DNA of 64,000 nucleotides from Nesterenkonia halotolerans (GCF_014874065.1 NZ_JADBEE010000001.1:930001-994000); one strand, 5' to 3'; positions 1-9,960 are shown, counted from the stretch's first letter. Numbers and translations: made by a program. The notes: generated from the letters alone by a model not told the origin.

Positions 1-425
1 AGACAGCGCTGCTCTCGGTGACGCTCGCGAACATCTGGCTGGGCATCCCCTTCAACCTGGTCATCCTCTACTCAGGGCTGCAGAACATTCCAGACGATGT
101 CTATGAAGCGGCCTCGCTGGATGGTGCCGGCGCGTGGCGCCAATTCTGGAGCATCACGTTCCCGCTGCTTCGTCCGGTCTCCGCCATCACACTGCTGCTC
201 GGACTCGTCTACACCTTGAAGGTCGTGGACGTGATCTGGGTGATGACAGCTGGCGGGCCCGGCAGCTCTACGACCACCCTGGCCATCTGGTCCTACCGCG
301 AGGCATTCGGCACCGGACAGCCCGATTTCTCCCCGGCCGCTGCAGTGGGCAACATCCTCATCCTTGTTGCCCTCCTCTTCGGAGTGCTCCATCTTCAGCT
401 GCAACGACGTCAGGAGGCCCGATGA
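1..425 (+). CDS. Sugar ABC transporter permease, MalF-type (5' truncated by window edge)
   Basis: Inner-membrane permease of a binding-protein-dependent carbohydrate importer; only the last ~140 residues are present, and the frame is open to the left edge. The EAA loop that docks on the ATPase is visible (YEAASLDGAGAW, then a PLL segment), followed by two hydrophobic segments and a basic C-terminus (QRRQEAR). The stop overlaps the start of the next permease (ATGA), so the two are translationally coupled. The solute-binding protein is probably just outside the window. The sugar cannot be read from the permease; the downstream GH127 enzyme suggests arabinofuranosides. Confidence 0.9.
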   Translation, partial: TALLSVTLANIWLGIPFNLVILYSGLQNIPDDVYEAASLDGAGAWRQFWSITFPLLRPVSAITLLLGLVYTLKVVDVIWVMTAGGPGSSTTTLAIWSYREAFGTGQPDFSPAAAVGNILILVALLFGVLHLQLQRRQEAR

Positions 426-1240
426 CAGCCCGCCGCGCCTGGTGGAAGACAGTCCTGGGACTGGTCTTCACCGGCATCATGCTCTTCCCCGTGTACTGGA
501 TGTTCAATGTCTCGCTGACGCAGACAAGCGACCTCCGCTCCTCACCGCCCCACTGGTTCCCCTGGGCGCCGACGTTCGAGGGCTATGCGACAGCCCTTGA
601 CCAGCAGCTGCCGGCGCTGGGCACCAGCCTGCTCATCGGACTCAGCACCGTGGTGCTCACGGTGCTCATCGCGGCGCCGGCGGGTTACGCGATCGCCCTG
701 CTCAATCTGCGCGGCGGACGGGTGCTCAGCTTCGGCCTGATCGTGGCGCAGATGATCCCCGCCGTGGTGATGGCGATGGGCTTCTACGCCATCTATGTCA
801 GGCTCGGCCTGCTCAACACCGTCGGAGGCCTGATCCTGGCCAACTCGACGATCGCGGTCCCCTTCGGCGTGCTGCTCTACACCGCCTTCATGGCAGGCAT
901 GCCCAAGGAACTGCTGCAGGCAGCTCGCGTGGACGGCGCGGGAGCCTGGCGCACCTTCATCTCGGTCGTGCTCCCCGTCAGCAGGAACTCCACGATCACT
1001 GTCGCGCTGTTCGCCTTCCTCTGGGCCTGGTCCGACTTCATCTTCGCGTCCACGTTGAATCGCAACGGTGACATGATCCCGATCACCTTGAGCATCTACC
1101 AATACATCGGCAACAACACGACGCAGTGGAACGCCATCATGGCAACAGCCGTGGTCGCCTCGATCCCCGCCACCGTCCTGCTTGTGCTCGCGCAGCGCTA
1201 CGTCGCTGCAGGCGTGACAGCCGGCTCGGTCAAAGACTAG
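422..1240 (+). CDS. Carbohydrate ABC transporter permease, MalG-type
   Basis: Second permease of the importer, 272 residues, the usual size for this family. The start is the ATG that overlaps the previous stop; longer upstream reading lies inside the MalF-type gene in another frame and is not used. It has six predicted membrane segments and the EAA loop near residues 160-180 (QAARVDGAGAWRTF followed by VVLPVS). It forms the channel with the MalF-type partner. No ATPase gene is nearby, so the pair may use a shared MsmX-like ATPase encoded elsewhere, as is common in Actinobacteria (inference). Confidence 0.92.
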   Translation: MTARRAWWKTVLGLVFTGIMLFPVYWMFNVSLTQTSDLRSSPPHWFPWAPTFEGYATALDQQLPALGTSLLIGLSTVVLTVLIAAPAGYAIALLNLRGGRVLSFGLIVAQMIPAVVMAMGFYAIYVRLGLLNTVGGLILANSTIAVPFGVLLYTAFMAGMPKELLQAARVDGAGAWRTFISVVLPVSRNSTITVALFAFLWAWSDFIFASTLNRNGDMIPITLSIYQYIGNNTTQWNAIMATAVVASIPATVLLVLAQRYVAAGVTAGSVKD

Positions 1241-1253
1241 TGAAGGAACACCT

Positions 1254-3284
1254 GTGACCACCTCCCCTCCCCAGTCCTCCGGGTCCGTGACAGATGACCG
1301 CCGAGCTGTCACACCAGTCGACCCCGCCCGCGGGACGCGGCACGGTCTCGGCATCGACCAGGTCTCCCTCGAGACGGGTTTCTGGAAGACCCTCCAGGAC
1401 GCGAACTCCACCGGTACGCTGCGACACTGCATCGATTGGATGGAACGTCTCGGCTGGCTCGCCAACTTCGACCGCGTCGCCGCGGGCACCATGGACGAGA
1501 ATCGGCCCGGGTGGCAGTTCTCAGACTCCGAGGTGTACAAGCTTCTCGAGGCCCTGGCCTGGGAATATGGACGAACTCGCGACACGGAGATCGACGAGAT
1601 CTTCGAATCGCTGGTGGACCGCGTCGCCGCGGCAGAGGACGACGACGGATACCTCAACACCTGCTTCGGGCACCCCGGACGTCCCGAACGCTACAGCGAC
1701 CTTTCCATGGGGCATGAGCTCTACTGTGCGGGGCATCTCCTGCAGGCTGTCGTTGCCAGGCTGCGCACGAAGGGGGAGGATCGTTTCGTGGCGCTGGGGC
1801 GACGTGTGGCGGACCACGTGCTGCGCGAGTTCGGACCAGAGGGCCGGGACGGTGTCTGCGGGCACCCCGAGATCGAGGTGGCGCTGGCCGAGTTCGCCCG
1901 CGCCACGGGCGAGACCAGGTACCGGGATCAGGCCCAGCTCTTCGTGGAGCGTCGAGGGCACGGCACCCTCTCCCCCATCCCCCTGCTCAGCCGCGAGTAC
2001 TTTCAGGACGAGATTCCTGTCCGTGACACTGAATCATGGCACGGGCACGCAGTGCGTGCCCTCTACCTCGCGGCCGGAGCGGTGGACATCGCCGTGGACG
2101 CAGGAGACGCGGAACTGCTCGCGGCGCTCGAGGACCAGTGGCACCACACCGTGGCACGCCGGACCTACCTGACCGGGGGAATGGGTTCCCGTCACCAGGA
2201 CGAGGGCTTCGGGGAGGACTGGGAGCTGCCAACGGACCGCGCCTACTGTGAGACCTGCGCGGGCGTCGCCTCCTTGATGGTCTCCTGGCGCCTCTACCTG
2301 GCCACCGGCAGGTCCGAGTATGTCGACCTCATGGAACGGACGCTCTTCAACGTGATCGCCACGTCGCCGAGCCCCGATGGTACGGCCTTCTTCTACGCCA
2401 ACCCCCTGCAGCAGCGTTCCGAGAGCTCCGACGTGCTCCCCGATGCCGTCAACTCCCGGGCCGAGGGAGGAGTGCGTGCTCCCTGGTTCGACGTGTCCTG
2501 CTGCCCGACCAACCTCGCCCGAACTCTGGCCTCCTGGCAGTCCTACTCAGCCGCCATCGACGCTGGGAATGACGACGAGGGCGACGTCGCCGTGGTGCTG
2601 CAATACGCCGCAGGCGAGTACCGGTTCGAGCTCAGCTCAGGTCTCCTGCGAGTGCAGGTGCACACTGAGTACCCCCATGCCTCGGAGGTCCACCTCAAGG
2701 TCCACGACGCCCCTCCTGGCGGTGCGCCCTTGAGACTCCGTGTTCCGTACTGGGCCATCGACGCCCAGGTCACTGTCAACGCAGGACCCGCCGAGCAGAT
2801 CGAGCCGGGATGGTTCGACCTCCGGCAGCCCGTGTCCGAAGGCGATGAGATCCGCCTGGTGCTGCCGGTGGAACCGCGACTGACCTGGCCCGACGCACGG
2901 ATCGATGCGATGCGCGGAACTGTTGCCGTGGAACGCGGCCCTCTCGTGCTATGCATCGAGTCACACGATGTTCCCGGCGGCATCGTGCTGGACGCCATCA
3001 CGCTGGACACCTCGGCCTCGCTGGAGAACGAGGGCGACGGCGCCCGGGGCCGCGCCAGGGTCCTTGACGTGGTCGGTCCGGCCGATGGCACCCCGCCCTT
3101 CGGACGCGCGCCGAGCGGTCGAACCACATCCGAGGACTTCGACCTCATCTTCGTGCCGTACCACCGGTGGGCCGAACGTGGTCCCTCCACGATGCGCGTC
3201 TTCGTACCCGTGGCGCCGCATGTCAGGCTGTCGGGAGAGGACCCCAGCGCTGCCAATGTGGAAGGACCAACAGATGAGCCATGA
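1254..3284 (+). CDS. GH127 family glycoside hydrolase (beta-L-arabinofuranosidase-like, DUF1680)
   Basis: 676 residues, full length for GH127. Family knowledge: these enzymes release beta-L-arabinofuranose using a catalytic cysteine held with a Glu/Cys cluster around zinc. The matching residues are visible: Glu333 and Cys335 in CETCA, and Cys416-Cys417 in SCCPTN. There is no signal peptide, so it acts in the cytoplasm on imported oligosaccharides, which fits the upstream importer. The start is GTG with GAAGGA about 8 bases before it. The 3' end overlaps the kinase start. Other DUF1680 activities (for example GH146-like) cannot be excluded from sequence alone. Confidence 0.9.
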   Translation: MTTSPPQSSGSVTDDRRAVTPVDPARGTRHGLGIDQVSLETGFWKTLQDANSTGTLRHCIDWMERLGWLANFDRVAAGTMDENRPGWQFSDSEVYKLLEALAWEYGRTRDTEIDEIFESLVDRVAAAEDDDGYLNTCFGHPGRPERYSDLSMGHELYCAGHLLQAVVARLRTKGEDRFVALGRRVADHVLREFGPEGRDGVCGHPEIEVALAEFARATGETRYRDQAQLFVERRGHGTLSPIPLLSREYFQDEIPVRDTESWHGHAVRALYLAAGAVDIAVDAGDAELLAALEDQWHHTVARRTYLTGGMGSRHQDEGFGEDWELPTDRAYCETCAGVASLMVSWRLYLATGRSEYVDLMERTLFNVIATSPSPDGTAFFYANPLQQRSESSDVLPDAVNSRAEGGVRAPWFDVSCCPTNLARTLASWQSYSAAIDAGNDDEGDVAVVLQYAAGEYRFELSSGLLRVQVHTEYPHASEVHLKVHDAPPGGAPLRLRVPYWAIDAQVTVNAGPAEQIEPGWFDLRQPVSEGDEIRLVLPVEPRLTWPDARIDAMRGTVAVERGPLVLCIESHDVPGGIVLDAITLDTSASLENEGDGARGRARVLDVVGPADGTPPFGRAPSGRTTSEDFDLIFVPYHRWAERGPSTMRVFVPVAPHVRLSGEDPSAANVEGPTDEP

Positions 3285-4872
3285 ACAGATCCACCAGGAG
3301 CACACCACCCTGGGCATCGAACTCGGATCCACCCGGATCAAGGCCTGTCTGGTCGGTGAAGCGGGCCAGACCCTCGCCACGGGGTCCAGCTCCTGGGAGA
3401 GCCAGCTTTTCGATGGGGTCTGGACCTACTCCCTGGACGCAGTCCACGAAGGCCTGGCCGCGGCCTATGCCGACCTTGCTGCCACCGTCCGCCGACTCCA
3501 CGGCATCGAGCTGCGCGCCGTCGGTACGATCGGCATCTCGGCCATGATGCATGGATACCTGGCCCTGGACTCAGCAGGAGACCTGCTGACCCCGTTCAGA
3601 ACCTGGCGCAACACCACGACGACGCCGGCCGCCGCCCGTCTCACTGAGGAATTCGGGCAGAACATCCCGCTGCGCTGGACCATCGCGCACCACTACCAGG
3701 CCATCATCGACGCCGAACCGCACGTGCCCAGGGCCCACACGTTGACCACGCTGGCCGGATACGTCCATCACCTGCTCACCGGCACCCATGTTCTCGGAGT
3801 CGGGGACGCCTCGGGAATGTTCCCGATCGACCCGGCCACGGGAAACTACGACGCCGAGCTGCTCGAGCGGTTCAGCCAGCTGACCGCTGAGCAGGACACC
3901 GGCCGGCCCCTGGACCAGCTGCTGCCACCGGTGGCCTCTGCCGGGGCACAGGCAGGCTTCCTCACCCCCGAGGGTGCCCAGCTGCTGGATCCCACCGGGG
4001 CCCTGGAACCAGGGATCATGTTCTGCCCGCCCGAGGGCGACGCCGGCACCGGCATGGTCGCGACCAATGCGGTGCGAGCCAGGACCGGCAATGTCAGTGT
4101 GGGCACCAGCATCTTCGCGATGCTCGTGCTCCAGGACTCGCTGCGCACCACGCGCAGTGAGATCGACATCGTAGCCACCCCGGACGCGAAGCTGGTCGCG
4201 ATGGTGCACTGCAACAACGGTGCCAGTGAGCTCGGGGCATGGGCCGGACTCTTCGGTGAATTCCTCACGAACATGGGTCACGCTGCTGATCCAGACCAGG
4301 TCTTCCAGGCGATGCTCGGCGGCGCCCTGGAGGCCGACGCTGATCAGAATGGACTGCTGGCCTATAACCTGCTGGCCGCTGAACCGATCATCGGAGTGGA
4401 CGCCGGCAGGCCCATGATCGTGCGCACCCCCGAGACCCCGCTCACCCTGGCGGGACTCGCCCGAGCCCAGCTGCTGGGCGTGTTCGCCGCACTCAGCGTC
4501 GGAATGGGAGTGCTGGCCGAGGAGGGCGTGAGCGTGGACCGGTTCTCCGCCCACGGCGGGCTGCTGCGCACCGGCGGCGTGGCCCAGCAGGCCCTGGCGG
4601 CCGCCCTCGGGACGCCTGTGGCGGTGACCAAGGACTCCACCGAGGGCGGCGCGTGGGGCATTGCGGTGCTGGCCAGCTATGCCAGGGCCGCGGCCACCGG
4701 GGCCTCCTCAGGTCGGGCCCTGCCGGACTGGCTGGATGAGGAGGTCTTTGCTGCCTCTGAGGTCGAGACCGTGACACCCACAGATGCCGAGGTCGCTGAC
4801 TACGCCCGGTTCTTGGACCGGTGGGTCGCCGGGCTGGCGGCGGAACGCGCAGCGGGGCAAGCCCTCGAATGA
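3274..4872 (+). CDS. FGGY-family carbohydrate kinase
   Basis: 532-residue sugar kinase of the ribulokinase/xylulokinase superfamily, with the N-terminal ATPase-fold phosphate loop (GIELGSTRIKA) and the C-terminal FGGY half. The start chosen is ATG 3274, which has GAAGG upstream and overlaps the 3' end of the GH127 gene by 11 bases; the open frame continues far upstream but only as an out-of-frame shadow. It probably phosphorylates the pentose or pentulose released by the hydrolase. The specific sugar (L-ribulose, D-xylulose or other) is not resolved, and no araA/araD-type genes follow in the window. Confidence 0.88.
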   Translation: MSHEQIHQEHTTLGIELGSTRIKACLVGEAGQTLATGSSSWESQLFDGVWTYSLDAVHEGLAAAYADLAATVRRLHGIELRAVGTIGISAMMHGYLALDSAGDLLTPFRTWRNTTTTPAAARLTEEFGQNIPLRWTIAHHYQAIIDAEPHVPRAHTLTTLAGYVHHLLTGTHVLGVGDASGMFPIDPATGNYDAELLERFSQLTAEQDTGRPLDQLLPPVASAGAQAGFLTPEGAQLLDPTGALEPGIMFCPPEGDAGTGMVATNAVRARTGNVSVGTSIFAMLVLQDSLRTTRSEIDIVATPDAKLVAMVHCNNGASELGAWAGLFGEFLTNMGHAADPDQVFQAMLGGALEADADQNGLLAYNLLAAEPIIGVDAGRPMIVRTPETPLTLAGLARAQLLGVFAALSVGMGVLAEEGVSVDRFSAHGGLLRTGGVAQQALAAALGTPVAVTKDSTEGGAWGIAVLASYARAAATGASSGRALPDWLDEEVFAASEVETVTPTDAEVADYARFLDRWVAGLAAERAAGQALE

Positions 4873-4938
4873 ACAACAGGTGAGAGCTCAGCCGGGCACA
4901 CAGCCCACCACCCAGTTCCTCTGATGAAGGATTCTTCC

Positions 4939-5724
4939 ATGACACAGACTCACAGTTCGCGCCCACTCAGTGTTCTGGTGTGGGGCGAGAACCGGCACGA
5001 ACAGCTGGAACAGAACGTCGCCGACCTGTACCCAGACGGCATGCACACCACGATCCGCGAAGCGATCGAGGAGCATCTGGGCCAGGCAGTCTCCGCAGAG
5101 ACCGCGACGCTGGATGACCCAGAGCATGGACTGACCGAGGAGGTTCTCGCGCGGACCGATGTGCTGGTCTGGTGGGGCCACGCGGCGCATGAGGAGGTCA
5201 GCGACGACGTCGTCGACCGCGTGCACCGGCATGTCCTGGCGGGCATGGGACTCGTCGTCCTGCATTCAGGTCACTGGTCGAAGATCTTCGTCAAGCTCAT
5301 GGGCACCAGCTGCACGCTGCGCTGGCGTGCGGAACAGGACCGCGAGGTCGTGTGGACAGTGAACCCCACCCACCCCATCGCGCAGGGGGTGCCGCACCCG
5401 TTCATCATTCCCCAGCAGGAGATGTACGGAGAGTACTTCGACATCCCTGTTCCAGAGGAGCTGGTGTTCATCAGCACCTTCAGCGGCGGTGAGGCCTTCC
5501 GCAGCGGCTGCACCTTCCGGCGAGGCTTCGGAAAGATCTTCTTCTTCAGCCCCGGTGATCAGGACTACCCGGTCTATCACCACAAGGACGTCCGTCGCGT
5601 GGTCGCGAACGGCGTCGCCTGGGCCCAAACCCTCCGACCCGAGCGCACAGACCCGCAGCTGCTGCGGTACGAGACCGACGACTTCTACAACGGCCACGAC
5701 TACCAGGGGGCGATGGAGAATTGA
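4939..5724 (+). CDS. ThuA domain-containing protein (trehalose-utilisation-like)
   Basis: 261-residue single-domain ThuA protein with a glutamine-amidotransferase-like fold (early strand SVLVWGENRHEQ, and VLVWWGHAAHEE in the middle). ThuA proteins recur beside Gfo/Idh/MocA dehydrogenases in sugar operons, but their reaction is poorly defined. ATG 4939 is preferred over ATG 4924 because GAAGGA lies 7 bases before it. The stop overlaps the start of the next gene by four bases. It probably takes part in keto-sugar processing with its neighbour (inference from context). Confidence 0.88.
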   Translation: MTQTHSSRPLSVLVWGENRHEQLEQNVADLYPDGMHTTIREAIEEHLGQAVSAETATLDDPEHGLTEEVLARTDVLVWWGHAAHEEVSDDVVDRVHRHVLAGMGLVVLHSGHWSKIFVKLMGTSCTLRWRAEQDREVVWTVNPTHPIAQGVPHPFIIPQQEMYGEYFDIPVPEELVFISTFSGGEAFRSGCTFRRGFGKIFFFSPGDQDYPVYHHKDVRRVVANGVAWAQTLRPERTDPQLLRYETDDFYNGHDYQGAMEN

Positions 5725-6854
5725 GTCTCAGTCCAGAGCACAGCAATCACCCGCCCGTCAGGATCGTGCAGGTCGGCGCCGGGGGCATGGGGAGGCAGTG
5801 GATCTCCGCCATCGACCAGTCCGATGAGACACAGCTGGTGGGACTCGTCGACCTGGATATCAACGTCGCCCAGGCCGCACTCGCCGAAGCGGAACTGACC
5901 GGCGTACACGTTGGCCTCAGTGTGGAAGAGGTGCTGCAGAGCACCGACGCCGATGCTGTCGTGAACGTGACCATCCCGGAGGCGCATCACGCGGTGAACG
6001 TGGATGCGCTCTTCCGGGGCCTGCCGGTTCTGTGTGAGAAGCCCATCGCCCCGACGCTCAGCCAAGCACTCTCCCTGGCCGCCGCCGCAGAGGCCAGCGG
6101 ACAGCTCCTGATGACCAGTCAGTCGCGTCGCTACTTCAACCACCTGTCTGCACTCAAGGCAGGACTTCCAACACTCGGGGACCTGGGGGTGATCACCACC
6201 GAGTTCTTCAAGGCGCCCCATTTCGGCGGGTTCCGCGAGGACATGCGGCACGTGCTGCTGGTGGACATGGCCATTCATGCCTTCGACGTCGCACGGTTCC
6301 TGCTCGAGGACGACCCGGTGTCCGTGTATTGCGAGGAGTTCAACCCGAAGTGGAGCTGGTACGCCCACGGAGCCGCAGCCAACGCCTTGTTCGAGTTCGA
6401 AGGAGGAGCCCGTTACTCCTACTCGGGCAGCTGGTGCAGCGACGGGCACGAGACCTCCTGGAACGGTCACTGGCGCATCAACGGTGAACACGGGACAGCT
6501 CTCTGGGACGGTGAGAACCAGCCATCATTCGAGCTCACCGCGGATGCCATGAACACAGCAACGACGGGCGCAGAAGTCGCCCCCATGCCGGAAGAGATTC
6601 ATGGATCGCTGGCCGAATTCGTCGACGCTCTGCGCACGGGGGCTGTCCCCTCGGGCGAGGTGCACAGCAATATCCTCACCCTGGCTATGGTGGAGGCATC
6701 GGTCCGCTCCGCAGAGACGGGGCAACGGGTCGCGATCGACGAGATGCTCGAAGAGGCATCCGCCGTGGCCGTGAAGAACGAAACGCTGCAAGCTGTTGCT
6801 GAAGCACTGAAGGCCTGGCCTCATCCCAGGACTGTCCTGGGTCAGGGCGGGTAG
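5721..6854 (+). CDS. Gfo/Idh/MocA family NAD(P)-dependent oxidoreductase
   Basis: 377 residues. It has an N-terminal Rossmann fold (VQVGAGGMGRQW, the GxGxxG nucleotide loop) and the family motif CEKPIA near residue 100. The C-terminal alpha/beta domain binds the sugar. It starts at TTG inside the ThuA stop (ATTGA overlap, GGAG just upstream), so it is coupled to ThuA. It probably oxidises or reduces a sugar or sugar acid from the GH127 pathway. This is the last gene of the carbohydrate operon; 62 bases separate it from ligD. Confidence 0.9.
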   Translation: MSLSPEHSNHPPVRIVQVGAGGMGRQWISAIDQSDETQLVGLVDLDINVAQAALAEAELTGVHVGLSVEEVLQSTDADAVVNVTIPEAHHAVNVDALFRGLPVLCEKPIAPTLSQALSLAAAAEASGQLLMTSQSRRYFNHLSALKAGLPTLGDLGVITTEFFKAPHFGGFREDMRHVLLVDMAIHAFDVARFLLEDDPVSVYCEEFNPKWSWYAHGAAANALFEFEGGARYSYSGSWCSDGHETSWNGHWRINGEHGTALWDGENQPSFELTADAMNTATTGAEVAPMPEEIHGSLAEFVDALRTGAVPSGEVHSNILTLAMVEASVRSAETGQRVAIDEMLEEASAVAVKNETLQAVAEALKAWPHPRTVLGQGG

Positions 6855-6916
6855 CCGTTCGGACATACACAACCAACACTCAGCCAACGCCCAGCCTCCC
6901 CCACCAGGGTTGAACC

Positions 6917-9379
6917 ATGGCAAGCAAGAAGCAGCAGACCGTCACTGTCGGCGGTCATAAGCTCCGGCTCTCCAACCTGGACAAGGTCCTCTTCCCCGCC
7001 TCGGGCACCACCAAGGGCGAGGTCGTCCACTACTTCCAGACCGTCGCAGACGTGATGCTCCCGCACACCAGGAACCGGCCCGCCACCCGCAAGCGCTGGC
7101 CCGACGGCGTCGGCCCCGCAGACAAGCCGAATGAGCCGTTCTTCCGCAAGAACCTCGAAGACTCCGCCCCGGCCTGGGTCCCGCGTCAGGAGCTGGAGCA
7201 CTCCGATCACAGCAACACCTACCCGCTCGCCAATGAACCCGCCGTCCTGGCTTGGTTCGGGCAGGTCGGCGCCCTGGAGATTCACGTCCCGCAGTGGCGC
7301 TTCAACAACAACGGAGAGCCGCAGAACCCGGACCGGCTCGTCCTGGACCTGGACCCCGGCCCCGGCGCTGACCTCACAGACTGCGCGCAGGTGGCCCGCT
7401 GGTGCCGCGAGATCCTCGATGAGATGAACCTGCCCTCGGTCCCGGTCACCTCCGGTTCCAAGGGCATCCACCTCTACGCCGGGCTCAACGGCAGTTACAC
7501 CTCGGAGCAGGTCTCCCAGGTGGCCCACGAGCTGGCCAAGGCACTGGAGGCCGATCACCCAGACGCGGTGGTCAGCGATATGAAGAAGTCTCTGCGCCAG
7601 GGCAAGGTGCTCATCGACTGGTCGCAGAACAACCGCAACAAGACCACCATCGCCCCCTACTCGCTGCGCGGCCGTCCCGGATCCGCCGAGGGTCCCCATG
7701 TCGCCGCCCCGCGGACCTGGGAGGAGCTCGAGGATCCCGACCTCGGCCAGCTGGACATGCACCAGGTCATGGAGCGGATCTCCGAGGGCACAGACCCGCT
7801 GGTGGACTTCACCGCCGACGACGACGCCGCGGACGCCCTGCCGCACACGCAGGATGCGCTGAGCACGTACCGGTCGATGCGCGATGCCGCGAAGACCCCC
7901 GAGCCGGTCCCCTCCGACTCCCCTGCCTCTAGAACCGCGGATCCGATCTTCGTGGTCCAGGAGCACCACGCCACCGCGCTGCACTATGACACCCGGCTGG
8001 AGCGCAACGGGGTGCTGGTCTCCTGGGCGGTACCCAAGGGCCCTCCACTGAAGGTCGGTCAGCAGCGGCTGGCGGTGATGACCGAGAACCATCCGATCGA
8101 GTACGCCGAGTTCGAGGGCACCATCCCCAAGAACGAATACGGCGGCGGCGAGGTGACCATCTGGGACACCGGCACCGTGGAGATCGAGAAATGGGAGCAG
8201 GCCGAGGGCTCAGGGAAGGTGGTCTTCGTCCTGCACGGGGCACCGGACGGCGGCCTCGGCGGCGTCCCCCGCCGCTACGCGCTGGTGCAGACCGACGAGG
8301 CCGGCAAGAACTGGCTCATCCGGATGACCAAGGACCAGCCGAAGGCCGAGGAATCATCGAAGGCCGCGTCGACGCCGAAGAAGTCCACGAAGAGGCCTAG
8401 CAAGAACGCCACGGCCAAAGAGGACTCCGAGTTCCCCGACCCGCTGCCCTCCCCCATGCTCGCCTCCCCCGGCAAGCCCACCGACATCCGCGGCAAGGGC
8501 TGGGTGCTGGAGGGCAAGTGGGACGGCTACCGCGCCATCGCCGCCGTCCACGCCGACGGCCGCGTGGAGATCCGCAGCCGCAACGGCAAGGACTTCACCC
8601 AGACCTTCCCCGAACTCGCCGAGATCGCAGACCTCGTCCCCGCCGGCACCATGGTCGACGGCGAGATCGTCGCCCTGAACTCCGCCAGCCGCCCGGACTT
8701 CGGTCTCCTGCAGCGCCGCGGCAAACTGACCAAGAGCCGCGAGATCGAACAGACCGCGAAGAAGATTCCCGTGCACCTGATGCTCTTCGACGTGCTGCAC
8801 ACCGCCGAGCACGGCGACCTCACCGGTGAGCCCTACTCGCGGCGCCGAGAGATCCTGGAGGAGCTGGCCGGCAGCGGCAAGCACGTGCAGGTCCCGGCGG
8901 ACATGGGCGACTCGCTGCAGGAAGCCATGGACGGCAGCCTCGAGCTCAAGCTTGAGGGGCTGGTGGCCAAGCGCACCGACAGCCCGTACCGGCCCGGCCG
9001 CCGGTCCGAGGACTGGGTGAAGATCAAGCATGAGAACCACGCCGATGTGGTGATCATCGGCTGGCGCCAGGGCAAGGGCGGCCGCGCCAAGACCTTCGGT
9101 TCCCTGTTGCTGGGCATGACCGACGACGACGGCGAACTCCGCTACGCCGGACGGGTCGGCACCGGCTTCAGCGACGTCGAACTGACGGATCTCTGCGCCC
9201 AGCTGGAGAAGCTGATCCGCAAGACCGCCCCGGTGGAGGACGTCCCCGCCGAGGATTCCTCGGACGCCACCTGGGTCACGCCGAAGCTGACGGCCGAGGT
9301 GCGTCATTCCGGGGTGACCAGGGACAACCGGCTGCGCCACCCCACGTGGCGGGGCATTCGGATGAACAACGGGCCCTGA
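6917..9379 (+). CDS. ligD: Multifunctional non-homologous end-joining DNA ligase LigD
   Basis: 820 residues in the order polymerase-phosphoesterase-ligase, as in mycobacterial LigD. The Pol/primase domain (about 1-300) carries the metal-binding pair Asp144/Asp146 in DLDPGPG. The 3'-phosphoesterase domain starts near residue 340 with EHHATALHYDTRLE (His350/His351, His356, Asp358). The ATP-dependent ligase domain has the adenylated lysine Lys534 in EGKWDGYR and a C-terminal OB fold. It repairs double-strand breaks with Ku; no ku gene is present in this window. All catalytic motifs are intact. A lysine/serine-rich linker (about residues 475-505) joins PE and ligase. Confidence 0.96.
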   Translation: MASKKQQTVTVGGHKLRLSNLDKVLFPASGTTKGEVVHYFQTVADVMLPHTRNRPATRKRWPDGVGPADKPNEPFFRKNLEDSAPAWVPRQELEHSDHSNTYPLANEPAVLAWFGQVGALEIHVPQWRFNNNGEPQNPDRLVLDLDPGPGADLTDCAQVARWCREILDEMNLPSVPVTSGSKGIHLYAGLNGSYTSEQVSQVAHELAKALEADHPDAVVSDMKKSLRQGKVLIDWSQNNRNKTTIAPYSLRGRPGSAEGPHVAAPRTWEELEDPDLGQLDMHQVMERISEGTDPLVDFTADDDAADALPHTQDALSTYRSMRDAAKTPEPVPSDSPASRTADPIFVVQEHHATALHYDTRLERNGVLVSWAVPKGPPLKVGQQRLAVMTENHPIEYAEFEGTIPKNEYGGGEVTIWDTGTVEIEKWEQAEGSGKVVFVLHGAPDGGLGGVPRRYALVQTDEAGKNWLIRMTKDQPKAEESSKAASTPKKSTKRPSKNATAKEDSEFPDPLPSPMLASPGKPTDIRGKGWVLEGKWDGYRAIAAVHADGRVEIRSRNGKDFTQTFPELAEIADLVPAGTMVDGEIVALNSASRPDFGLLQRRGKLTKSREIEQTAKKIPVHLMLFDVLHTAEHGDLTGEPYSRRREILEELAGSGKHVQVPADMGDSLQEAMDGSLELKLEGLVAKRTDSPYRPGRRSEDWVKIKHENHADVVIIGWRQGKGGRAKTFGSLLLGMTDDDGELRYAGRVGTGFSDVELTDLCAQLEKLIRKTAPVEDVPAEDSSDATWVTPKLTAEVRHSGVTRDNRLRHPTWRGIRMNNGP

Positions 9380-9467
9380 ACTTTGCTCAGCGCGTACGCG
9401 CTGTACTCAAAACCTCTGATCCGTAGACTGCGAACCAAGACGCACAGACCCAACACAGGAGAACGAT

Positions 9468-9944
9468 ATGACTGATATGACTGCCAACGAGCTCATTAAA
9501 AAGCTGAACAACATCGGCACCTGCATGTTCACCACGGTGGATCAGAACCACCGGATCGTCTCCCGCCCCATGGGCGTCACCGAGATCGATGACCAGCACA
9601 AGTTCTGGTTCTTCACCCCGCTGAACTCTGACAAGGTCGAGGACATCATCGGGGAGGGCGAGGTCAACCTCGGCTTCGTGGATGACCACAGCTGGGTCTC
9701 CATCGCGGGCAGCGCTCAGGTGATCGCCGATCTCGAGCGCAAGAAGGAGCTGTGGGACCTTGGCCCGAAGGCCTACTTCGAGGGCGGGCCTGAGGACCCC
9801 AACGCGGTGCTGATCGAGGTGACCCCGGAGACCGCCCAGTACTGGGAGGGCCCGGGCAAGGCCGCGGCACTCGTGAAGATGGCGAAGGCGTCGTTCTCCT
9901 CCGAGACCCCAAACATGGGGGACCAGGGGCGCGTGGAGCTGTAA
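9468..9944 (+). CDS. Pyridoxamine 5'-phosphate oxidase-fold protein (general stress protein 26-like)
   Basis: 158 residues, a split-barrel flavin-binding fold of the GsiB/YdaG (general stress protein 26) type. Typical segments are visible: MFTTVDQNHRIVSRPM, KFWFFTPLNSDKVEDI and VNLGFVDDHSWVSIAGSA. AGGAGA is placed 6 bases before ATG 9468. Members bind FMN, FAD or F420, but the substrate is unknown. It is monocistronic, between ligD and a strong hairpin. Confidence 0.88.
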   Translation: MTDMTANELIKKLNNIGTCMFTTVDQNHRIVSRPMGVTEIDDQHKFWFFTPLNSDKVEDIIGEGEVNLGFVDDHSWVSIAGSAQVIADLERKKELWDLGPKAYFEGGPEDPNAVLIEVTPETAQYWEGPGKAAALVKMAKASFSSETPNMGDQGRVEL

Positions 9945-9960
9945 TCAGCTCAGACTCCGA

